A stretch of 7,416 bases of DNA. It comes from Bacteroidaceae bacterium. Its GTDB lineage: Bacteria; Bacteroidota; Bacteroidia; Bacteroidales; Bacteroidaceae. The notes under the pieces were generated by a model, which worked only from the letters and a program-made list of their open reading frames with translations, did not search any database and had not been told where the DNA came from. Below, one piece after another: positions 1 to 4,723 of this stretch (position 1 is the stretch's first letter; each line of letters begins with the position of its first letter). Location of the stretch: the NCBI GenBank assembly GCA_017548225.1, contig JAFYMV010000041.1, positions 1 to 7,416 on the forward strand, given 5' to 3'. Both the position numbers and the translations under genes were made by a program.

Positions 1-16
1 AGTGCGGAGTGAGTGA

Positions 17-32
17 GTGGTGCGAGCACCAC
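17..32. other. Perfect 6-bp hairpin with CGAG loop
   Basis: GTGGTG-CGAG-CACCAC forms a 6-bp perfect stem. Neither strand has a T-run after it, so it is not a good intrinsic terminator. It may be part of a repeat that extends beyond the left edge. Confidence 0.35.
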
Positions 33-141
33 GATTGAGCGACAATCTGCTAGATGCCAATAGTAAACCAAAAGATCATAAAAGTGTTTAATGTATACGT
101 CCTTCAATGCTAACTTGTAAAACGTGCAATTTATTAAAAGT

Positions 142-160
142 ACCTCAGTGTTGTCGAGGT
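142..160 (-). terminator. Weak candidate terminator of the minus-strand cluster
   Basis: ACCTC and GAGGT form a 5-bp stem around a 9-base loop. Read on the minus strand, the stem is followed by TACTTTTAATAA, a short U-rich tail. It lies about 170 bases beyond the glycosyltransferase stop codon. The stem is short and the loop large, so this is only a candidate. Confidence 0.2.
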
Positions 161-171
161 TGTTGTTTAAA

Positions 172-333
172 TTGTCTTCCTCCATCTAACGTCTAACCGT
201 TAAAGAAAATTGTCTTAATTGTTGACTAAAATTGTCGTTATTGTTGTAATAAATATTGTCTTTATTGTCTTAATATTACGTTGTCGTCGTTGTTGGATAA
301 TTTGTTTCCTTGTCTTCCGCCAACCGTTTAACC
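172..333. repeat. Pair of TTGTCTTCCkCCA...CCGTTwAA direct repeats
   Basis: TTGTCTTCCTCCA at 172 is followed by CCGTTAAA, and TTGTCTTCCGCCA at 310 by CCGTTTAA. The right copy (310-333) runs into the glycosyltransferase gene and supplies its stop codon (TAA on the minus strand, 328-330). The left copy (172-205) has about 10 extra bases between the two blocks. Confidence 0.45.
209..297. repeat. ATTGTC/ATTGTT-rich degenerate tract
   Basis: ATTGTC or ATTGTT occurs at 209, 218, 231, 240, 255 and 264, followed by GTTGTCGTCGTTGTTGG at 281-297. Spacing is irregular (9-15 bp), so this is a degenerate low-complexity repeat rather than a clean tandem array. On the minus strand it reads as repeated GACAAT/AACAAT just past the cluster's last stop codon. 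Confidence 0.45.
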
Positions 334-1524
334 GCACACATCCTCAAACACTTTCACAAACTGCTCCGCTTGGTGTTGGCGTGTAAACCACTCCTTGTTC
401 TTCGCTCTCTGGCGGGTGTAGCCGTTTTGTTTCCACTCTTGGTATTTCTCCATCACAAAAATCTTCACTTGCCCCACCTCTGTGGCAGCCAGTCCAGCCT
501 CTGTCTGAGCTATTACTTGTGCCAGACACTCCTCGTCCGAACGCACACATAACACAGGTTTCTCCACACCCATATTCTCAAAGAACTTTGTTCCCATAAT
601 GCCGTGTGTTCCTTCGGCTGTCGACTTGGTGGTCAGCACGAGCAGGATCGACGACGCATGCATCACATCCACTATCTGCGCACGAGGGATATACCCTTGC
701 ACATCCACCACTTCGCTTATCGCATACTCTTCTACCAGCTCTCGCAATTGCTCTTTGCCCACTTCGTCTACATGAAACAACACGCGCAACTCCTCTTTGG
801 CTATCTGTCCTTCGGCTAGCAGCTCCTTGAGGGCAGCAAACAACAGCCTCGGATCGCGCAACTTAGTGGAGTACAATTTGCCCAAATAACTAATCTGAAA
901 CACCTCGCTCTTCACATCTTTAGCCACGAACATCTGCTCATCGTAGCCGTTGTAAATCAAGTGTGTATCCTCGTTGTATTGTGCCAATAATTGCTTATGC
1001 CATGGCGAAACGCTAGTCACAGCCTTCGCGTGCTTCAGCGCTCGATTACGCACACGCAACTGCTTGCGCTCGTACAACTTGCCTATGCAGTAGTCCAAGC
1101 CTTTCCATGGAGTTAATCTGCGAGTAAAATACGCCTCCTTGCCCCATTGTTCTGCTATGTCGCGCAAATCTACCACAAGTGGCAAATGATATCTCTTGGC
1201 CAATTTCTGTGCCGCCAACAGCGGAAAATAGTAGTAACTCGAACAAAAGATCAAGTCATAACTCGCCATATCCAGTTTCTCCACGGCATAGCGGTATAGT
1301 GCTTTATCTTTGCCGTAACACAGTTTATCGGCCAGCAGATTGTGGTATGCTGGCATTTGGTATATCGTGCAAATATCTGTGTCAAAAGCTTGTTGCTCGC
1401 ACTCCTCTGTCAGTATAGTACATTGCCAACCTTGGTCTTGTAGGTATTGGGCCAATGTCAGCACGCGTGGACTATACGCGGGCGGAGCTATCGCTTCGCA
1501 CAATATTAGTATTCGCTTTGGCAT
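328..1524 (-). CDS. GT4-like glycosyltransferase (GT-B fold)
   Basis: A 398-residue protein, normal length for a GT-B glycosyltransferase. The N-terminal half opens with a Rossmann-type strand (KRILILCEAIAPPAYSPR, residues 3-20) as in family 4 acceptor domains, and VVDLRD (117-122) and VTSVSPWHK (169-177) are typical of that half. YNGYD (191-195) and YLGKLY (213-218) mark the domain junction and start of the donor-binding half. GTHGIMGTKFFENMGVEKP (305-323) corresponds to the nucleotide-sugar E-x7-E region. There is no signal peptide or membrane span, so it probably works on the inner face of the cytoplasmic membrane. Its ATG lies inside the 3' end of the epimerase gene (19-bp overlap), suggesting translational coupling. 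Role inferred: sugar transfer to a lipid-linked surface-polysaccharide intermediate, possibly using a ManNAc-derived donor. Exact donor and acceptor cannot be read from the sequence. The stop codon lies in a short repeat. Confidence 0.85.
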   Translation of the reverse strand: MPKRILILCEAIAPPAYSPRVLTLAQYLQDQGWQCTILTEECEQQAFDTDICTIYQMPAYHNLLADKLCYGKDKALYRYAVEKLDMASYDLIFCSSYYYFPLLAAQKLAKRYHLPLVVDLRDIAEQWGKEAYFTRRLTPWKGLDYCIGKLYERKQLRVRNRALKHAKAVTSVSPWHKQLLAQYNEDTHLIYNGYDEQMFVAKDVKSEVFQISYLGKLYSTKLRDPRLLFAALKELLAEGQIAKEELRVLFHVDEVGKEQLRELVEEYAISEVVDVQGYIPRAQIVDVMHASSILLVLTTKSTAEGTHGIMGTKFFENMGVEKPVLCVRSDEECLAQVIAQTEAGLAATEVGQVKIFVMEKYQEWKQNGYTRQRAKNKEWFTRQHQAEQFVKVFEDVCG

Positions 1525-2585
1525 AAAAGGTCAATTATCGTTTGGGCAGCTTTACCTGTTCCATATTCACTTATCTCAGTATCAGGCACAGCCCAATGTG
1601 CTACGGCCTGTAGTATTCTTTCTGTATCTGTTCCCACCAGGGTGTTCCATCCTGCTTCCACGGTCTCTGTCCACTCGGTCTCCCCACGCATCGTGATGCA
1701 AGGTGTACGATGGAAATACGCCTCTTTTTGTACTCCACCCGAGTCGGTCAAAATAGCTGCTGCATGCTTCTCCAGCACCAGCATATCCATATAACTTACC
1801 GACTCTATGATATGCAACCCACAGGCATCTTTCACCAATCCGGTCAACATCTCCGAAGCCTCTATCACTTTGCGTGTACGCGGATGCAAAGGCAAGATGA
1901 TAGGTCTGTCTATCTGCGCAAATGCACGCAGGATATTAGCCAATTGCTCGGGCTTATCAGTTGTCTCTGCACGATGGATGGTAGCCAAGTAATATGCCTT
2001 AGAGGCTATCTGTAGGTCCTCTAACAGATGCGATTGTTGTTCGGCTTGCTGCGCAAAATACAAGGTCGCATCGTACATCACATCGCCTACATGGTAGACG
2101 CCTTGGGTCAACCCCTCTTTGGCCAGATTAGCCACAGCTGTGCTAGTCGGACAGAACAAATACATCGAACGCTTATCGGTCTCTATTCGGTTGTATTCCT
2201 CCACCATAGCGTTGTTGTAGCTACGCAATCCCGCTTCTATATGTATCAATGGTATCTGACATGCTTCTGCAGCCAATGCACCCGCCAAGGTGCTATTGGT
2301 ATCGCCGTATACCATGATATAGTCGGCTTGACCTTTGATGATAGGTATGATAGCGTCTCGCATCTCTTGTACGCTTCCTGTGCAACCCAGGTGCCAACTA
2401 GGAGCAGGTATATCCATTTGTTCAAAGAACACTTGGCTCATATTGTAGTCATAGTGCTGACCGGTATGCAGTATGCGTTCCTCGATTTTAATCGAAGAAC
2501 TAGCATTATGTTGGCGGATATAGTGACTAACTATAGCTGCCTTCACAAACTGTGGCCTTGCGCCTATGATTGTTATTATCTTCAT
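1506..2585 (-). CDS. wecB: UDP-N-acetylglucosamine 2-epimerase (non-hydrolysing)
   Basis: A 359-residue protein, full length for non-hydrolysing UDP-GlcNAc 2-epimerases, which interconvert UDP-GlcNAc and UDP-ManNAc in the cytosol. Family signatures run throughout: IGARPQFVKAA (7-17), HTGQHYDYNMS (40-50), VYGDTNSTLAG (92-102), HIEAGLRSYN (115-124), VEEYNRIETD (128-137), TIHRAE (202-207), LPLHPRT (231-237) and TDSGGVQKEA (280-289). The residues matching the E. coli catalytic set (Asp95, Glu117, Glu131, His213) appear to be Asp95, Glu117, Glu130 and His204, so it should be active. It follows the deacetylase gene by 82 bp of repeat-rich DNA and overlaps the glycosyltransferase gene by 19 bp, consistent with one operon. 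UDP-ManNAc feeds capsule or O-antigen assembly; no WecC-type dehydrogenase is in view, so the final sugar is unknown. A different WecB-like gene starts at 6882. Confidence 0.95.
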   Translation of the reverse strand: MKIITIIGARPQFVKAAIVSHYIRQHNASSSIKIEERILHTGQHYDYNMSQVFFEQMDIPAPSWHLGCTGSVQEMRDAIIPIIKGQADYIMVYGDTNSTLAGALAAEACQIPLIHIEAGLRSYNNAMVEEYNRIETDKRSMYLFCPTSTAVANLAKEGLTQGVYHVGDVMYDATLYFAQQAEQQSHLLEDLQIASKAYYLATIHRAETTDKPEQLANILRAFAQIDRPIILPLHPRTRKVIEASEMLTGLVKDACGLHIIESVSYMDMLVLEKHAAAILTDSGGVQKEAYFHRTPCITMRGETEWTETVEAGWNTLVGTDTERILQAVAHWAVPDTEISEYGTGKAAQTIIDLLCQSEY

Positions 2586-2590
2586 TTTCA

Positions 2591-2674
2591 GTTAAATGTT
2601 TAATGTTAAATGTTGAGAGTCAGAGAATACAGCTTTGCTGGTTTCATTGACTTTCAACTTTTGACTTTCAACTC
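2591..2674. repeat. Short tandem repeats between deacetylase and epimerase genes
   Basis: Two arrays are visible. At 2591-2625 there are five 7-bp units: GTTAAAT, GTTTAAT, GTTAAAT, GTTGAGA and a weaker GTCAGAG. At 2647-2674 a 14-bp unit TTGACTTTCAACTT is repeated once with a single change. The second 14-bp copy extends into the deacetylase gene and contains its stop codon (2668-2670). No convincing promoter box lies in the 82-bp gap, so the epimerase is probably read from upstream. Confidence 0.7.
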
Positions 2675-3831
2675 AACAACTCCAGCACCTTTGGATATAG
2701 CGATTTATGATAGCTTTCGTTATTGATAATTGTGTTATGCCACAGCAGCACCACTTCGCCTGCGTTCTGATGCACTTTCTCGAATAATCGTTGGCACTCA
2801 AAATACGCCTCATCTTCACTTAGTCCCATATAGTGCTCATGGCTCAAGGTGCAATCCATCACGGTCATCGGATGCAAGGTCAACTCGGTCAGTTGCCAGG
2901 TCATCGGATTGATCCACCTCACAGCACGGGTCGTCTGCAAACGAAAACCTGCCTGATCGGCAAACATCATCGTAAAATCATCCTTCACCCCCATCTCCAC
3001 CAACTGTTGCATCTTCTCGATCGAGCAGCATAGGTAATGACTGCGATGTTTCTCTCGCCTTATCGCCTCTTCGCCTTTCGCCTCATCGCCTATCGCATAC
3101 GCACTCGAATGCCATCCTAGTTGCGCACCACTATCTTCTAGCTGACGCTTCAGCCCAGTAAAATCCGCACCTTGTAGGTCGTATTGCGGATAGTCTTTGC
3201 CTTTGCCTGGAGTGTCTTTTACAAAGTAAACTACCTCTGCACCTTCCACTTTTTTGTCTTGTGCTATCAGCCACGAGAAGGTGTATGCAGGGTCGTTGTG
3301 TATATCGCGTCTAGCGGCTAACACTTGTTTCATCTGTCCGCGCATCACGCCTCCTATGGCGCCACGCAGATGACGATAATGGGCTATCGAATCCACATCG
3401 TGTGTGAGGTAGATATGGCTAAACCCAGGCTCTGGCAAGGCTAGATCCAGCATCTTGATCATCGCTCGCGAGTATTCGTCGATAAGTGGAATCATCAGTC
3501 GGTTTTTCTGACCTAGCATCGAGTGTTTGGCTAGGAATCGTCCATGCTCATCACGTTCGCTTACGAGTAGTTCTTCTGCTCGTGAGATATAGAAGAAAGT
3601 ATTGTATATCACATCGGTATACACAATATGTGTATTACCTTGTTTCTCGATGCGCAATGCCAGGTCATCTTCGGTAGGAAGTACGATTTGCTGACCCATA
3701 TGGCCATTAGGCACTACCACTACGCGGTAGTTAGGCCACAGACTCTCATCAGCGGTGTACCCTACCAGCTTAACCCCTTGCTCATTACCATAGAGCAAAA
3801 ACTGGATGATATATTCAATTACCTTTTGCAT
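2668..3831 (-). CDS. Polysaccharide deacetylase-like protein (DUF7033 type)
   Basis: A 387-residue protein resembling the Bacteroidota polysaccharide-deacetylase-family proteins that carry an N-terminal DUF7033 region. Residues 1-125 would be that region. The catalytic-like part begins with YLTHDVDS (141-148), the NodB-type motif with metal/base aspartates. LGWHSSAYA (238-246) corresponds to the usual LGLHPSY-type metal-histidine motif. SHYL (264-267), DDFTMMFADQAGFR (284-297), MDCTL (325-329) and VLLWHN (361-366) follow in family order. No signal peptide is seen, so it may be cytoplasmic; substrate and even deacetylase activity are inference. It is the first gene of the minus-strand cluster and sits with WecB and a glycosyltransferase, fitting surface-glycan synthesis. 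ATG 3831 is supported by an AAGGAG 10 bases upstream. Oddities: residues 247-261 are encoded by an in-frame 7-8 bp repeat, and the stop codon lies in another repeat. Confidence 0.8.
   Translation of the reverse strand: MQKVIEYIIQFLLYGNEQGVKLVGYTADESLWPNYRVVVVPNGHMGQQIVLPTEDDLALRIEKQGNTHIVYTDVIYNTFFYISRAEELLVSERDEHGRFLAKHSMLGQKNRLMIPLIDEYSRAMIKMLDLALPEPGFSHIYLTHDVDSIAHYRHLRGAIGGVMRGQMKQVLAARRDIHNDPAYTFSWLIAQDKKVEGAEVVYFVKDTPGKGKDYPQYDLQGADFTGLKRQLEDSGAQLGWHSSAYAIGDEAKGEEAIRREKHRSHYLCCSIEKMQQLVEMGVKDDFTMMFADQAGFRLQTTRAVRWINPMTWQLTELTLHPMTVMDCTLSHEHYMGLSEDEAYFECQRLFEKVHQNAGEVVLLWHNTIINNESYHKSLYPKVLELLS
3053..3098 (-). repeat. In-frame 7-8 bp repeat array inside the deacetylase gene
   Basis: TCGCCT recurs at 3055, 3063, 3071, 3078 and 3086, then TCGCAT at 3093, giving spacings of 8, 8, 7, 8 and 7 bp. 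On the coding strand it reads GGCGATGA, GGCGAAA, GGCGAAGA, GGCGATAA, GGCGAGAG. It encodes a charged loop of Gly, Glu, Ala, Lys and Arg (about residues 247-261) directly after the metal-histidine motif. The unit matches the intergenic array at 6797-6860 (minus-strand GGCGATTA). Confidence 0.75.
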
Positions 3832-3834
3832 TCT

Positions 3835-3991
3835 TATCTATCTCCTTGCCCTGTCGGGCAGGTGTAATCGTTCGAGGCCTTGCCGAGATAAGACATCTTA
3901 TTAATCCTATTTTCTCACTTCGTTCGTCAACGTTCTCCGAAATAGATTACCACCGCTAGCACTCACTTCGCTCGTCCGCTGAATCTTAACT
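3835..3991 (-). repeat. Intergenic repeat, copy 1
   Basis: Read on the minus strand, the element runs: AGTTAAGATTCAGCGG (3991-3976); AGCGGTGGTAATCTATTTCG and GAGAAC (3957-3932); GATTAATAAGAT (3905-3894); then a GC-rich hairpin with AAGGAG (3861-3842). The 49-base block 3932-3980 matches copy 2 at about 43 positions by eye. This copy abuts the deacetylase start codon. Confidence 0.7.
3842..3847 (-). promoter_or_regulatory. Shine-Dalgarno for the deacetylase gene
   Basis: AAGGAG on the minus strand lies 10 bases before ATG 3831. A strong Shine-Dalgarno is unusual in Bacteroidota. It forms the 3' flank of a small hairpin (TGCCC-TGTC-GGGCA, 3847-3860), so folding could influence its access. The same hairpin plus AAGGAG is duplicated at 4020-4037 with no obvious gene behind it. 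Confidence 0.5.
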
Positions 3992-4013
3992 AACTAGGCA
4001 GCTACAAAACTAT

Positions 4014-4145
4014 TTATATCTCCTTGCCCTGCGGGCAGAAATCTTATTAATCTTTTTTATCTACGCTTATGCCTCGCTTCTACCTCAGTACTCCGTAATA
4101 TATTACTACCGCTAGCACTCGCTTTGCTCGTCCGCTTAATCTTAT
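4014..4145 (-). repeat. Intergenic repeat, copy 2
   Basis: Same block order and orientation as copy 1: TAAGATTAAGCGG (4144-4132), AGCGGTAGTAATATATTACG then GAGTAC (4113-4088), GATTAATAAGAT (4052-4041) and hairpin TGCCC-TGC-GGGCA with AAGGAG (4037-4020). It is shorter than copy 1 by roughly 25 bases, between the GATTAATAAGAT block and the hairpin. No start codon follows its AAGGAG at a normal distance. Confidence 0.7.
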
Positions 4146-4188
4146 GAATGTGACGGTACACATTTCAGAGATCAATCAGAGTCGGTGC

Positions 4189-4308
4189 AGTTAAGATTCA
4201 GCGGTCACGTTTTGGATGTTCCCAAAATGTGGAGCGGTGGCAATTGGTTTCGGAGAACCTTATACTCTTGCTTGCAAGATTACCTTGTAAGTAAGATTTA
4301 TAAGATTT
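4189..4308 (+). repeat. Intergenic repeat, copy 3 (inverted, diverged)
   Basis: On the plus strand the same blocks occur in the same order: AGTTAAGATTCAGCGG (4189-4204, identical over 16 bases to copy 1), AGCGGTGGCAATTGGTTTCG then GAGAAC (4233-4258) and GATTTATAAGATTTCT (4295-4310). The hairpin block is missing or replaced by CTCGAGCGTAGCGAG. It is therefore opposite in orientation to copies 1 and 2 and could pair with them in RNA or DNA. Confidence 0.6.
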
Positions 4309-4394
4309 CTCGAGCGTAGCGAGTAGGAGCTACATTTGTTTCCTCGACTTATAAGAACTTTCAACTCATACACACCCGCACACAATACAGCCGA

Positions 4395-4425
4395 CAAAGG
4401 TACAACTTTTTTTTGACATACGCAA
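4395..4425 (-). promoter_or_regulatory. Candidate Bacteroides-type promoter for the minus-strand cluster
   Basis: Minus-strand TACCTTTG (4402-4395) matches the -7 consensus TAnnTTTG. A TTG (4425-4423) lies 20 bases upstream, the spacing expected for the -33 element, and falls inside the first 14-bp palindrome. Transcription would start near 4385-4390 and run toward the deacetylase gene about 560 bases away. Confidence 0.55.
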
Positions 4426-4446
4426 GCGCTTGCGCGCAATTGCGCG
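4421..4446. promoter_or_regulatory. Two abutting 14-bp palindromes, possible operator
   Basis: CGCAAGCGCTTGCG (4421-4434) and CGCGCAATTGCGCG (4433-4446) are each perfect palindromes and share two bases. They lie between the outward-facing promoter boxes and overlap the -33 region of the minus-strand promoter, so a dimeric regulator bound here could affect one or both directions. Flanks are a T8 tract on the left and an A6 tract on the right, so a bidirectional terminator-like fold is an alternative reading. Confidence 0.5.
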
Positions 4447-4517
4447 AAAAAACTCGTAATCCCCTGTTTTTGTGACAATAATTTGTAGTTATTATTTTTT
4501 ATTCTAGAATATTTTTG

Positions 4518-4525
4518 TACCTTTG
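4518..4525 (+). promoter_or_regulatory. Candidate Bacteroides-type -7 box for the CotH gene
   Basis: TACCTTTG (4518-4525) fits TAnnTTTG exactly and is preceded by a strongly AT-rich stretch. No good -33 TTTG sits at the usual distance; the nearest is at 4482-4485, which is too far. The start site would be near 4532, giving a leader of about 190 bases before ATG 4724. Confidence 0.5.
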
Positions 4526-4588
4526 CCTCGTAAAATGGTGTATTTTGCTCTGCGATGAAAGAGTGAAGACATCAGAGATGCGGTTAAG

Positions 4589-4601
4589 GAGGCTAAGCCT
4601 C
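4589..4601 (+). other. Small hairpin in the CotH leader
   Basis: GAGGC-TAA-GCCTC forms a 5-bp GC-rich stem with a 3-base loop in the predicted 5' leader. No T-run follows, so it is not an intrinsic terminator. Function unknown. Confidence 0.35.
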
Positions 4602-4630
4602 GGTGAAGGATTTGCAGTGAAACGGAGAAC

Positions 4631-4711
4631 CGATATTAACCGCCATTAACCGATATTAACCGTCATTAACCGATATTAACCGCCATTAACCGAATATTAA
4701 CCGTCATTAAC
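4631..4711 (+). repeat. 10-bp tandem array just upstream of CotH
   Basis: Eight units alternate as CGATATTAAC and CGYCATTAAC, so the higher-order unit is 20 bp, present four times. All units are exactly 10 bp except the seventh (CGAATATTAAC, 11 bp). The array ends 12 bases before the CotH ATG, inside the predicted leader. Period and position fit either a helically phased protein-binding array or an expanded leader repeat. Confidence 0.85.
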
Positions 4712-4723
4712 TGATATACAAAT

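Larger units (their letters stand above)
1..327. other. Gene-free AT-rich flank, 3' of the glycosyltransferase gene
   Basis: No convincing reading frame is seen on either strand. The stretch holds a small perfect hairpin (17-32), a weak terminator-like hairpin (142-160), a small stem TAACG/CGTTA (188-203), a repeated TTGTCTTCC block (172 and 310) and an ATTGTC-rich tract (209-297). It lies downstream of the minus-strand gene cluster, so the cluster's transcript probably ends here. A decayed gene cannot be excluded for 1-130, but I recognise nothing in it. Confidence 0.6.
3832..4723. other. Gene-free divergent control region rich in repeats
   Basis: The 892 bases between the divergent deacetylase and CotH genes show no convincing protein gene. 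From left to right they hold three copies of a 120-155 bp repeat (two in one orientation, one inverted), a minus-strand promoter box, two 14-bp palindromes, a plus-strand promoter box, a 5-bp hairpin and a 10-bp tandem array. Expected leader lengths are about 560 bases for the deacetylase transcript and about 190 bases for the CotH transcript. Confidence 0.7.

Noticed and set aside
310..3867. Several plus-strand open frames opposite the three minus-strand genes (e.g. 2028-2603, 1340-1696)
   Set aside because: They lie antisense to genes with clear family motifs, show no recognisable protein features and are explained by the codon pattern of the true strand.
4421..4446. Intrinsic terminator
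   Set aside because: The palindromes are followed by A6 or, on the other strand, by a T8 tract after a 6-base gap, but a promoter -7 box lies directly downstream on the minus strand, so a control site is the better reading. Kept only as an alternative.
4260..4478. 72-residue minus-strand open frame in the control region
   Set aside because: It spans a promoter box, both palindromes and part of repeat copy 3, and its translation looks like no known family.
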